Assembly: GCA_041688015.1 (NCBI GenBank)
Contig: JBDNIY010000014.1
Coordinates: forward strand, 119,934 to 183,933
Direction of reading: 5' to 3'
DNA from: Parvibaculum sp041688015
GTDB taxonomy: Bacteria > Pseudomonadota > Alphaproteobacteria > Parvibaculales > Parvibaculaceae
Length of the DNA: 64,000 bases
The notes under the pieces are model-generated. The model ran no database searches and was not told the DNA's origin. It saw only the letters and a program-made list of their open reading frames with translations. Made by a program: the position numbers and the translations under genes. Positions 16,327-24,781 of this stretch are shown one piece after another. How positions within the stretch are numbered: the stretch's first letter is position 1; every line of letters starts with the position of its first letter.

Positions 16327-17940
16327 ATGACGACATCTGCGAAGGATCAAAAATTCAATGCCGTGATTGTCGGCGCTGGTTTTGCGGGCATGTATATGCT
16401 GCATCGCTTGCGCGGGCTTGGGCTCAAGGTGCGCGTGATTGAGGCGGGCGCGGGCGTCGGCGGCACTTGGTATTGGAATCGTTATCCCGGCGCTCGCTGC
16501 GACGTGGAAAGCCTCGAATATCAGTACGGCTTTTCTGACGACATTCAGAAAGGCTGGACGTGGAGCGAGCGCTATTCAGCGCAGCCTGAAATTCTGCGTT
16601 ATCAGAACTATGTGGCCGACAAGCTCGACCTGAGGCGCGACATCACCTTTGATACGCGCGTGCAATCGGCGAGCTACGATGAGCCCAATGCGCTGTGGAC
16701 GATCCAGACCGACAAGGACGAGACGCTGCAAGCGCGCTTCTGCATCATGGCGACGGGCTGCCTGTCGGCGGCGCGGGTGCCTGATTTTAAGGGTCTCGAT
16801 CAGTTCAAGGGCGATTGGTATCACACCGGCGGGTGGCCGCATGAAGGCGTTGATTTTACCGGCAAGACGGTTGGCGTGATCGGCACAGGCTCATCAGGCG
16901 TGCAGAGCATTCCGCTGATTGCCGCGCAGGCCAAGCATGTCACTGTGTTTCAGCGCACCGCAAACTTCACCCTGCCCGCTTGCAACAAGCCCTTGGCAGC
17001 CGAAGCAGCGGCGGCGTCCAAAGCATCACTGCTGGAAGACCGCAAGAAAGCCCGGACGACGCCGGGTGGTATTATCTGCTTTGAATATAACGAACGGCTA
17101 GCTGAGGAGCTAACGCCCGCCGAAATTCAAACCGAATTGAAATCGCGCTGGGAGGCAGGCGGCTTTGCTTTTCTTGGCTCATTTGGCGATGTGATGGTGA
17201 CGCCTGAGGCCAACCACTATGCCGCTGAATTTGCCCGCAGCGAAATGAGCAAGCATATCAAAAATCCCGAGATCGTGGACATGCTGCTGCCGAACGATCA
17301 TCCGATTGGCGTTAAGCGTCTTTGTTTAGATACGGATTATCTAGAGACATTCAACCAGCCGCATGTCGATCTGATCGATGTGCGCAAAAACCCTGTGACG
17401 CGCATCTCAGAAAAAGGCGTGGTCGTCGGCGACACAGAATATGAAGTTGACGCGATCGTCTTTGCGACGGGCTTTGACGCGATGACAGGCGCGATTGCCA
17501 ATGTCGATATTTGCGGGCGCAAGGGCGAAAAGCTGGTCGACAAATGGGCCGCGGGACCGCGCACCTATCTGGGACTGGGCTCGGCGGGCTTTCCCAATCT
17601 CTTCTTCATCACTGGGCCCGGCAGCCCGTCTGTGCTCTCCAATATGATCGTCACCATCGAGCAGCATGTGGACTGGATTACCGACTGCATCGCACGTCTG
17701 ACCGAAGGCAATATTCGCTCTATCGAAGCAAGCCGCGACGCTGAAGACGAATGGGTGGCGCATGTCAACGAAGTGGCGAGCATGACGCTCTATCCGCAAG
17801 CCAACTCGTGGTACATGGGCGCGAACATTCCCGGCAAGCCGCAGGTGTTCATGCCCTATCCCGGCGGCGTCGGCGTCTATGGCGAGAAGCTCGCGGAAGT
17901 GGCCGGCGCGGATTACGCAGGCTTTACGCTTGGGGCGTGA
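16327..17940 (+). CDS. Baeyer-Villiger monooxygenase (flavin-containing)
   Basis: The 537-residue protein has two Rossmann motifs, VGAGFAGMYML near the start for FAD and GVIGTGSSGVQ for NADPH. Between them lies the type I BVMO fingerprint FKGDWYHTGGWP. It resembles cyclohexanone or steroid-type BVMOs, inserting oxygen next to a ketone to give an ester or lactone. ATG 16327 follows CGAGGGAGAAGCAAA, a strong ribosome site. The two hydrolases upstream on the same strand could process the product. The modA gene converges on it with a nine-base gap. Confidence 0.94.
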   Translation: MTTSAKDQKFNAVIVGAGFAGMYMLHRLRGLGLKVRVIEAGAGVGGTWYWNRYPGARCDVESLEYQYGFSDDIQKGWTWSERYSAQPEILRYQNYVADKLDLRRDITFDTRVQSASYDEPNALWTIQTDKDETLQARFCIMATGCLSAARVPDFKGLDQFKGDWYHTGGWPHEGVDFTGKTVGVIGTGSSGVQSIPLIAAQAKHVTVFQRTANFTLPACNKPLAAEAAAASKASLLEDRKKARTTPGGIICFEYNERLAEELTPAEIQTELKSRWEAGGFAFLGSFGDVMVTPEANHYAAEFARSEMSKHIKNPEIVDMLLPNDHPIGVKRLCLDTDYLETFNQPHVDLIDVRKNPVTRISEKGVVVGDTEYEVDAIVFATGFDAMTGAIANVDICGRKGEKLVDKWAAGPRTYLGLGSAGFPNLFFITGPGSPSVLSNMIVTIEQHVDWITDCIARLTEGNIRSIEASRDAEDEWVAHVNEVASMTLYPQANSWYMGANIPGKPQVFMPYPGGVGVYGEKLAEVAGADYAGFTLGA

Positions 17941-17949
17941 TGATGATGC

Positions 17950-18753
17950 TCAATTGGCTTTCGCCAGAGCTGTGAACCCGGCTTTAGTGAAGACTGCTTT
18001 GGCGGCATCGCTTTTCAGGTAGTCCAGAAAGGCTTGCGCGTCGGCGCTGGCTGTAGCGGTGAGGGCAACGGGATAGGTGATGGGGGCGTGGGTGGCATCG
18101 GGGAAAATATCGACGATGCGAACGCCTGGCTCCGACAGGGCGTCGGTCGTATAGACAATGCCGAGCGGTGTTTCGCCGCGCGCGACATAGGCAAGCGCAA
18201 CACGCACGTTTTGGGCAATGGCGAGATGAGCAGACACGTTGCCCCAGACACCGAGCTTGGTGAGCGCGGCATGAGCATAACGCCCGGCGGGCACAGCCTC
18301 AGGGTCGGCAAGCGCAAGACGGCCCGTGCCCAAAGCGGCGGCCAAGGGGAAACCTGGCGCGATGGTGAGGACCGCTGCCGAGGCCTTTGGGGCAATGAGG
18401 ACGAGGTGATTGCCGAGAAGGTCGCGGCGGCTGGCGGCCTGCACAAGATCATGCTTGGCGAGATAGTCCATCCAGGTTTCATCGGCGGAGATGAAAATAT
18501 CGGCGGGCGAGCCTGCTTCGATCTGGCGGGCGAGAACCGACGAGCCGGCAAAGGAGACAACAACTTTCTTGCCCGTTTCTGCTTCGTAATTGGCGCTGAC
18601 GGTGGTCATGACATCGGTGAGGGAGGCGGCAGCAAAGACAAGCACGCGGCCGTCATCGGCGCGCGAGAGAGACGCTGGCACCATGGCCAACATGACGACA
18701 GCGAGCAGGCTCAGCAATCGAGTGAACCAAGGTGTGCTTGCGGGCCTATTCAT
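17950..18753 (-). CDS. modA: Molybdate ABC transporter substrate-binding protein
   Basis: The 267-residue protein has a signal peptide (FTRLLSLLAVVMLAMVPASLSRA) followed by the ModA fold: VLVFAAASLTDVMTTV, then SFAGSSVLARQIEAGSPADIFISAD, the molybdate/tungstate-binding part. It would deliver molybdate to ModBC. No modB or modC is adjacent, so it is an orphan here and must use a permease encoded elsewhere. It is divergent from the amine dehydrogenase cluster. Confidence 0.93.
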   Translation of the reverse strand: MNRPASTPWFTRLLSLLAVVMLAMVPASLSRADDGRVLVFAAASLTDVMTTVSANYEAETGKKVVVSFAGSSVLARQIEAGSPADIFISADETWMDYLAKHDLVQAASRRDLLGNHLVLIAPKASAAVLTIAPGFPLAAALGTGRLALADPEAVPAGRYAHAALTKLGVWGNVSAHLAIAQNVRVALAYVARGETPLGIVYTTDALSEPGVRIVDIFPDATHAPITYPVALTATASADAQAFLDYLKSDAAKAVFTKAGFTALAKAN

Positions 18754-18919
18754 GGGACGAATGCCTCTTGCTCAAGCTCACATGACTATCATGGATGGGG
18801 GCGGGGTGAAACTGGCCGAAGGCGGCCCATGAGTGAGCGCGCCTCACAGAAATTTTGGCGATAGACGATTTTAACGATAGAATTGCGCCAACAAGAATGA
18901 CGGAACCGGGGGGAACCGG

Positions 18920-20185
18920 ATGGGGTTTTGCAAAGCGATGACACGTTTGGGCCTGAGCTTGGGTTTGGGCCTGCTCGGCGTCGGATTGCTGGCGAGCGGG
19001 GATGCGCAGGCTGCAAGCGCGGCTAAAGTGCAGCCTGAACTTGCACCTGAGACCATCTATGTTGAGACGATGCCCGATGGGCCGCGTGACCACTGGATCT
19101 GGGTGGGTGACGTCAATCCGATGAGCAGCGTGGATACACGCGCCATCCTGTTTGATGCTGACAAGGGCAAGATGCTGGGCATGCTCAGCACCGGCTATTG
19201 GAACGGCGGCGTGTTGCTGCCTAAATCAACCGGTAATATTGTTTCGCTCGAAACCTATTTCGACAAGGGCACGCGCGGCGCGCGGCACGACTATGCGGTG
19301 ATCTATGACCCGCATACGCTGATGCCGCTGCATGAAATTCCTCTGCCGCCGCGCCGCATGACGGCGCTTATTCAGACGCGCATGGCGGGGCTGAGCGACG
19401 ATGATCATTTTCTGGCGGTGACAAACTTCACGCCCGCGCAGTCGATCAGCATTGTGGACCTTGAACAAAATCGTTTTGTCGAAGAAGTGAACACGGCAGG
19501 CTGCGGGCAAATATATCCTGCCGGGCCACGCCGCTTTCTGACGCTGTGTGGCGATGCGACGCTGCGCTCGCTGGTGATGGACGATACCGGCCATGTGATC
19601 CGTCAGGTGGATGGGAAGGTATTTTTTGATCCGTTTGGCGATCCGGTGATCGTGCATGCTGAGCGCCAAGGCGATGACTGGCTGTTTGCCTCGCTCAATG
19701 GCTATATCTATCAAGTGGATGCATCGAGTGAAGTGACCAAGCTCAGAGAAAAATGGTCGCTGCTGGATGAGAGCCAACGCAAAAAGGGCTGGCGCGTCGC
19801 GGGCTATCAAGCGATGGCAATCCAACGCGCGCAGGGCAAACTCTATGTGCTGATGCGCAAGGGGCCAGAAGACACTTACGAGCAACCTGCCGATGAGGTT
19901 TGGGTCTATGACATCGCCAGCCACAAACGCGTGCTGACGTTTGATCTGGAAAATGTGGCGGTGGCGATTTCGGTTAGCCAAGACGCCAAGCCGATTGTAA
20001 CGACGGCGGCCTTGAAGACGGTGGTGCCTTATTGGACGCTGGTTGGCCTGTCCGTGATCGGCGTTAAGTTTGAAGAATATGACATCGTAAAACCTGCGCT
20101 CGACGTTTACGATGCAAGCGACGGGGCGCATCTGCGCACGGTGGACCATGTCGCGCAATTTGCGACATCGTTACAGCAACCGTGA
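18920..20185 (+). CDS. aauB: Amine dehydrogenase large subunit (TTQ enzyme, aromatic amine dehydrogenase type)
   Basis: The 421-residue protein has a signal peptide (LGLSLGLGLLGVGLLASGDAQA) and the seven-bladed propeller of amine dehydrogenase heavy chains, e.g. GPRDHWIWVGDVNPMSSVDTR near the start. The heavy chain holds the TTQ-bearing light chain in the periplasm; the enzyme oxidises primary amines to aldehyde plus ammonia. ATG 18920 follows GGGGGGAACCGG. It heads a run of six genes on the plus strand. A direct repeat CGATAGA occurs at 18859 and 18875 in the divergent promoter region. The aromatic rather than methylamine type is inferred from the light chain. Confidence 0.9.
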   Translation: MGFCKAMTRLGLSLGLGLLGVGLLASGDAQAASAAKVQPELAPETIYVETMPDGPRDHWIWVGDVNPMSSVDTRAILFDADKGKMLGMLSTGYWNGGVLLPKSTGNIVSLETYFDKGTRGARHDYAVIYDPHTLMPLHEIPLPPRRMTALIQTRMAGLSDDDHFLAVTNFTPAQSISIVDLEQNRFVEEVNTAGCGQIYPAGPRRFLTLCGDATLRSLVMDDTGHVIRQVDGKVFFDPFGDPVIVHAERQGDDWLFASLNGYIYQVDASSEVTKLREKWSLLDESQRKKGWRVAGYQAMAIQRAQGKLYVLMRKGPEDTYEQPADEVWVYDIASHKRVLTFDLENVAVAISVSQDAKPIVTTAALKTVVPYWTLVGLSVIGVKFEEYDIVKPALDVYDASDGAHLRTVDHVAQFATSLQQP

Positions 20186-20194
20186 GGCGGGGCC

Positions 20195-20821
20195 ATGGTC
20201 GAAACACTTGTTATTTCTAATATTCTGCTGTGGCTTTTGGTGGCCGCGTTAGCGGGTGTCGTGATCTTGCTGAGCCGTCAGATCGGTGTGCTGCATGAGC
20301 GCATTACGCCCGTGGGCGCGCTGATGATCGGCAAGGGTGTGAAAGTGGGCGAGGCCTCGCCCGCGTTTCATCTGGCAAACCTCAATGGGGGCGACGTCAC
20401 CGTCGGTGAAGCCCGCAGCGACGGTGCGAGCACGCTGGCGTTTTTTCTGTCACCCACCTGTCCTGTGTGCGCCTCGCTGCTGCCGACGCTGCGGACACTG
20501 GTCAAGCAGACGCCCAACTTGCGGCTGGTGCTGGCAAGCGATGGCGACATGGACGAGCACAAGGCCTATATCGCACGCAAGGGCCTTGGCGATCTGCCTT
20601 ATGTGTTGTCGGCGGAACTGGGGCAGAGTTTTGGCGTTGGCAAATTGCCTTATGGCGTGCTGATCGACGCCAGTGGCGTGCTGCGCGCGCATGGGCTGGT
20701 CAACAATCGCGAACATATCGAAAGTCTGCTTGAGGCTGAGCGCGAAGGCGTAGCCTCGATACAGGATTATATGGTGCGTGAGAAAGCGGCGAGCGACGAG
20801 CGTGCGCGGGGAGGTCACTGA
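20195..20821 (+). CDS. mauD: Amine dehydrogenase accessory protein MauD/AauD (thioredoxin-like)
   Basis: The 208-residue protein has an N-terminal membrane anchor (ILLWLLVAALAGVVILL) and a thioredoxin-like domain with the active motif CPVC in FFLSPTCPVCASLLP. MauD is needed for correct disulfide formation in the cysteine-rich light chain, probably as an isomerase or reductase in the periplasm. Its stop overlaps the start of the light-chain gene by one base, so production of helper and substrate is coupled. Confidence 0.93.
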   Translation: MVETLVISNILLWLLVAALAGVVILLSRQIGVLHERITPVGALMIGKGVKVGEASPAFHLANLNGGDVTVGEARSDGASTLAFFLSPTCPVCASLLPTLRTLVKQTPNLRLVLASDGDMDEHKAYIARKGLGDLPYVLSAELGQSFGVGKLPYGVLIDASGVLRAHGLVNNREHIESLLEAEREGVASIQDYMVREKAASDERARGGH

Positions 20822-21327
20822 TGGGGCGGATGGACAAATGGATCGAAGAACGCTCGCGCGGGCTGGCACGCCAGACATCGCGGCGCGGTTTCCTTGCCAC
20901 GGCCAGCACAATACTGCTCGGCGCGGCAGCTGTGCCGTTGTTGCCGGTGGCGCGGCTGCAAGCTGACACCAAGGATGATGGCGACCCGACCAAATGCGAC
21001 TATTGGCGCTACTGCGCGATTGACGGATTTTTGTGTAGTTGCTGTGGCGGCAGCCCCAGCTCATGCCCGCCGGGCACCGTGGCCTCGGCGGTGACATGGG
21101 TCGGCACCTGCCGCAACCCCAACGACGGGCGCGATTACATCATCTCTTATAATGATTGCTGTGGGCGCAGCTCATGCGCGCGCTGCGCCTGCCAGCGCGA
21201 CGAAGGTGACCGCCCACTTTATCGCACCGATGCGGCCAACGACATCAACTGGTGCGCGGGCAGTACAGCCGACATCATGTATAATTGTTCGACCGCTGTG
21301 ATCGTGGGCGTGAGCACGGGGGAGTGA
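20821..21327 (+). CDS. aauA: Amine dehydrogenase small subunit carrying the TTQ cofactor
   Basis: The 168-residue precursor has a twin-arginine signal (TSRRGFLATAS, then a hydrophobic run). Mature landmarks: CDYWRYCAIDGFLCSCC, Trp93 in TWVGTC and Trp144 in INWCAGS. These are 51 residues apart, the same spacing as the two TTQ tryptophans of methylamine and aromatic amine dehydrogenases. Asp68 and Asp112 stand where the maturation and catalytic Asp are expected. There are 14 cysteines, against the 12 I recall for methylamine dehydrogenase. YCAIDGF and NDINWC look closer to the aromatic amine enzyme than to MauA. Confidence 0.94.
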   Translation: MGRMDKWIEERSRGLARQTSRRGFLATASTILLGAAAVPLLPVARLQADTKDDGDPTKCDYWRYCAIDGFLCSCCGGSPSSCPPGTVASAVTWVGTCRNPNDGRDYIISYNDCCGRSSCARCACQRDEGDRPLYRTDAANDINWCAGSTADIMYNCSTAVIVGVSTGE

Positions 21328-21328
21328 G

Positions 21329-21766
21329 GTGAGCCGTCTTCACGTTCTCGTTGGTAGCGCGATTTTTGCGCTGCTCAGTTGTGCGGTATCTGTGAGCGCA
21401 TCACCGCGTACGGACTACATGCTGAAATGCATGGGATGTCATGGACCCGACGCTGCCGAAGTCGTGGGCAAAGTGCCTGCGTTCAAGGACAGTGTGGCAC
21501 GCTTTCTCAGCGTCGAAGGCGGGCGGGCTTATCTCGTGCAAGTGCCCGGCGCGCGGCAATCGCCGCTGTCTGACACGGCGATGGCGGACTTACTAAACTG
21601 GCTTTTACCGCATTTTGATGCGGCGCATATGCCGAGCGACTTTCAACCTTTTACGGGTGAGGAAGTGACCGCGTTGCGGGCGCACCGCATCCGCGACGTT
21701 CAGGCGGAACGAGCGCGGTTGATGGGCGAGATCGCGGCCCTGCCCGCTCAGCCATCAGCCCCCTAG
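21329..21766 (+). CDS. Small periplasmic monoheme c-type cytochrome
   Basis: The GTG-started product (145 residues) has a signal peptide (LVGSAIFALLSCAVSVSASP) and one heme site CMGCH in YMLKCMGCHGPDA. It starts one base after the light-chain stop codon, so it is translationally linked to the amine dehydrogenase. It could accept electrons from the enzyme or a copper protein, or help build TTQ. It is not a MauG: MauG has two hemes and about 350 residues. Confidence 0.82.
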   Translation: MSRLHVLVGSAIFALLSCAVSVSASPRTDYMLKCMGCHGPDAAEVVGKVPAFKDSVARFLSVEGGRAYLVQVPGARQSPLSDTAMADLLNWLLPHFDAAHMPSDFQPFTGEEVTALRAHRIRDVQAERARLMGEIAALPAQPSAP

Positions 21767-21863
21767 CGATAGACCCGTTAGATAGTCGCCATCACGCTCT
21801 AAAAATGCTCAAGTGCGGCGCATAGATATTCATCAGACCAGCTCATCCAAACGAGGCCCAGAT

Positions 21864-22475
21864 ATGACGATCAAACTTTATCACTGCAAAGGCGCGCGCT
21901 CGGTGCGGCCACTGTGGACGCTGGAAGAAATGGGCATCGACTATGAACTGGAAGTGATGCGCTTTCCGCCGCGTTTTCTGCATGAGGGCTATCTCAACGT
22001 CAATGCGCTGGGCACTGTGCCGACGATGACAGATGGCGATGTGCTGATGACGGAATCGGCGGGCATTTGCCAGTATCTGGTTGATTGCCACGGACCAAGT
22101 GCGATTGGCTTGAGCCCCCAAGACCAGGACTATGGCGCCTATCTCAACTGGTTGCACCGCTCGGATGCGACGCTGACTTTTCCCCAGACGATTGTGCTGC
22201 GCTATAGCCAGCTTGAACCCGAAGAGCGGCGGCTGAAGCAGGCGGTTGACGATTATACGCAGTGGTTTTTTGCCCGGTTGCGCAGTGTTGAGAAGGCGGC
22301 GGGCGAGAACGAGTTTCTCTGCGCAGGGCGTTTTACGATTGCCGACATTGCGGTGGGCTATGCGCTTTACCTTGCCGAGACGCTGGGCTTGCGGCCCGGC
22401 TTCAAGCCGAACACAGAAGCCTATTTGAAACGGTTGGAAGCGCGACCTGCGTTTCAACGCGCGATCACGCTTTAG
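21864..22475 (+). CDS. Glutathione S-transferase family protein
   Basis: The 203-residue protein has the thioredoxin-like N-domain (IKLYHCKGARSVRPLWTLEEMG, with ESAGICQYL for glutathione binding) and an all-helical C-domain. ATG 21864 follows GAGGCCCAGAT and is preferred over the upstream 21813 start. It lies between the cytochrome gene and mauE, an unexpected position in a TTQ cluster. It may detoxify reactive aldehydes or have an independent role. The cytoplasmic fold rules out direct action on the periplasmic enzyme. Confidence 0.9.
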   Translation: MTIKLYHCKGARSVRPLWTLEEMGIDYELEVMRFPPRFLHEGYLNVNALGTVPTMTDGDVLMTESAGICQYLVDCHGPSAIGLSPQDQDYGAYLNWLHRSDATLTFPQTIVLRYSQLEPEERRLKQAVDDYTQWFFARLRSVEKAAGENEFLCAGRFTIADIAVGYALYLAETLGLRPGFKPNTEAYLKRLEARPAFQRAITL

Positions 22476-22487
22476 GCCGCGCGCGCG

Positions 22488-23021
22488 ATGTTTGTGCTCG
22501 ATCCCATCGTTGATTTTATGCTGCGGGGCGGCCTAGCCGCGATCCTTGCTATGGCCGCTTGGCACAAGCTGCGCGACCGCGCGACGTTTGAAGGCCAGCT
22601 TGCCGCCTATGATATTTTGCCGGAAAACCTTGTGCACCCTGCCGGGCGGGCGGTGCCTTTGATTGAGGTGGCACTGGTGCTTTTCCTGCTGATGCGATCT
22701 GACCATGCCTCAGTGGGCGCGGCCTCGCTGTTTCTCATTTATGCGGTTGCCATTGGCTATAATTTGGCGCGCGGGCGGCGCGATATTGATTGCGGCTGTG
22801 GCGGGCCGGACGGCAAGCAGGTGCTGCACCCTGCCCTTGTCATTCGCAATCTCGTTTTAATGACGGGTGCCTTGGCGCTGTCATGGCCGGTGGCGACGCG
22901 CGCACTTGGCGGGGCAGACTATGTGATTGCAGGCTTGGCAGCGCTGGCGCTCACCGCGGTTTATGTCGCGTTCAATACGGTGGTGGCGAATTTTTCGGGG
23001 ACGGATCGGTTGAGGCGCTGA
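22488..23021 (+). CDS. mauE: MauE/DoxX-like membrane protein for amine dehydrogenase maturation
   Basis: The 177-residue protein has four to five membrane helices and the cysteine motif DCGCGG near residue 103, together typical of MauE. MauE works with MauD in folding or disulfide formation of the light chain. It lies 12 bases after the GST gene and ends the cluster. In classical mau and aau clusters, as I recall them, mauE lies between the large-subunit gene and mauD; here it has been moved to the end. Confidence 0.85.
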   Translation: MFVLDPIVDFMLRGGLAAILAMAAWHKLRDRATFEGQLAAYDILPENLVHPAGRAVPLIEVALVLFLLMRSDHASVGAASLFLIYAVAIGYNLARGRRDIDCGCGGPDGKQVLHPALVIRNLVLMTGALALSWPVATRALGGADYVIAGLAALALTAVYVAFNTVVANFSGTDRLRR

Positions 23022-23112
23022 TGGTTGGAAGGGGATGAAGCCGTGCGCACCGCAGATAGAAATTTTGCGAAGTGGCCACTCCCACCCTCCGCGCCTAAGC
23101 GGGCGCTCCTCC

Positions 23113-23130
23113 CTCCCCCCCAAGGGGGAG
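23113..23130. repeat. GC-rich hairpin in the mauE-MHS intergenic region
   Basis: CTCCCCC (23113-23119) pairs with GGGGGAG (23124-23130), followed on the plus strand by AAAAAAG rather than T. The whole 23022-23334 region has no gene; apart from this hairpin and the terminator at 23261 nothing was recognised in it. Confidence 0.5.
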
Positions 23131-23260
23131 AAAAAAGTAGTTAGTTACTTGCGTTGCAGGAGGCGCCGCCAAGGACGCAGAAGCGGTGGTTAAGGGCAAC
23201 GGGGCGTCATAGGCTCGTCGCGCTCTCAGCAATGCTCATTCACCTCTCCCAGCCCTATGA

Positions 23261-23302
23261 AAAACCCATGTCCACAGTCTAGCCGATATGGACATGGGTT
23301 TT
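23261..23302. terminator. Bidirectional terminator between mauE and the MHS transporter gene
   Basis: AAAACCCATGTCCA (23261-23274) and TGGACATGGGTTTT (23289-23302) are perfect 14-bp inverted repeats with a 14-base loop. A and T runs at the ends let it act in both directions between two convergent genes. Confidence 0.88.
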
Positions 23303-23334
23303 AAAAATTTCAATCTGGTGGGTGATGTTTGCCG

Positions 23335-24741
23335 TCAATCGGCAGCGGTGAGCGACCCGTCGCCATCCAATTCACGCAGCTCACGCTGGGAGGCCTTGGT
23401 GCCTGGAATCTCGGTACCGCGCAGCGAATGGCCTGCCGTTTCAACCACGAAGAGCAGTGAGATCGCGCCAACGACGCAAGCCCCCATCATGAAATAGGCG
23501 GGTACAAGCGTGTTGCCGGTGAGGTCGATCAGGCTGGCGTTGATGGCTGGTGCCGTGCCGCCAAACAACGAGGTTGAGATGTTATAGGCGATAGCAAAGC
23601 CTGCAAAACGCACAGGCGTGGGGAACATGGCCGGGAAGGTGGCAGAAATCGTCGCCAGCTGTGGCACATAGAGAAGGCCGAGCACGACAGAACCGACCAT
23701 CGCGCCGATGAGGCTGGTGGCCATATATTGGTAAAGCGGGATCGCCAGCACAAAGAGGCCGATCAGCGAAAACCACCACAGCGGCTTGCGGCCGATCTTG
23801 TCAGACAGCGCGCCTGCGAAGGGCAGCAACAACATCATGAAGATCATGCCGACAATTGGCACAACAAGGGCTTCGTCAGTCGTCAGGCCAAGCTCGGTGG
23901 CCAGATAGGTCGGCATGTAGCTCAGCAAGGTGTAGTTGACGACATTGAGCGCGACGACCAGACCGCCCAGCGTGAGAAGCGGCTTCCAATAGTTGGTGGC
24001 CAGTTCGCGAAAACTATGACCGACACTGGGCGCTAGCGCATCAACATCTTCAATCTCGCGGAAGACGGGTGTGTCCTCCATGTGCGAGCGCAGATAGAGG
24101 CCGACGATGCCAAGCGGCGCGGCGACAAAGAACGGCAGACGCCAACCCCAGTCATGCATGCTGCCCTCGCCGAGCGCGAGTGAAAAGCCGAGCATGAGCA
24201 ACGCGCCAAGCGAGAAGCCGCCCAACGTGCCGAACTCAAGGAAACTGCCGCAGAGGCCGCGATTTTCATCCGGGGCATATTCAGCCATGAAGGTGGCGGC
24301 TCCGCCATATTCGCCACCAGTTGAAAAGCCCTGCACCATGCGCAGCACGATGAGGATGGCAGGTGCCCAGAGGCCGATGGTGTCAAAAGAAGGAATGAGG
24401 CCGATACAGAAGGTCGAACCCGACATCATCAAGATGGTCAGGGCCAAGACGGATTTTCGCCCCAACCTGTCGCCGAGCGGGCCCCAAAAAAGCCCCCCGA
24501 AGGGGCGCACCAGAAAGGAAATGGCAAAGGTTGCCAGCGCGAAAAGCGTGGCTTCCTTGGTGCTGCCAGGAAAGAGCGCCTTGGAGATATAGACGACGCC
24601 ATAGGCATAGATGCCGTAGTCGAACCATTCGGTGGCATTGCCTATGGCTGAGGCGGCGATGGCGCGACGTAATACGCCGGGTGCGGTGGTGCCAGCCTCG
24701 CCGGGCAACCCGGTGTCATTATCGGTTTGGTCGTTCGTCAT
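23335..24741 (-). CDS. MFS transporter, metabolite:H+ symporter (ProP-like)
   Basis: From ATG 24741 the protein has about 468 residues and twelve membrane helices. It belongs to the MHS family, seen from ATEWFDYGIYAYG, the loop GDRLGRKSVL, and GGEYGGAATFMAEYAP. ProP-type members import proline, glycine betaine or ectoine with protons. The frame is open to 24816 and overlaps the aspartokinase stop, so it is probably the last gene of the ectoine operon. Uptake or recapture of compatible solutes is the likely role from context. Confidence 0.88.
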   Translation of the reverse strand: MTNDQTDNDTGLPGEAGTTAPGVLRRAIAASAIGNATEWFDYGIYAYGVVYISKALFPGSTKEATLFALATFAISFLVRPFGGLFWGPLGDRLGRKSVLALTILMMSGSTFCIGLIPSFDTIGLWAPAILIVLRMVQGFSTGGEYGGAATFMAEYAPDENRGLCGSFLEFGTLGGFSLGALLMLGFSLALGEGSMHDWGWRLPFFVAAPLGIVGLYLRSHMEDTPVFREIEDVDALAPSVGHSFRELATNYWKPLLTLGGLVVALNVVNYTLLSYMPTYLATELGLTTDEALVVPIVGMIFMMLLLPFAGALSDKIGRKPLWWFSLIGLFVLAIPLYQYMATSLIGAMVGSVVLGLLYVPQLATISATFPAMFPTPVRFAGFAIAYNISTSLFGGTAPAINASLIDLTGNTLVPAYFMMGACVVGAISLLFVVETAGHSLRGTEIPGTKASQRELRELDGDGSLTAAD

Positions 24742-24781
24742 TTCATCAAAGCCCCGTTTAAGTTGCGCCCCCGCTGCCTTA

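Noticed and set aside
21329..21766. The small cytochrome as MauG
   Set aside because: It has one CxxCH and 145 residues, whereas MauG is a diheme protein of more than twice the length.
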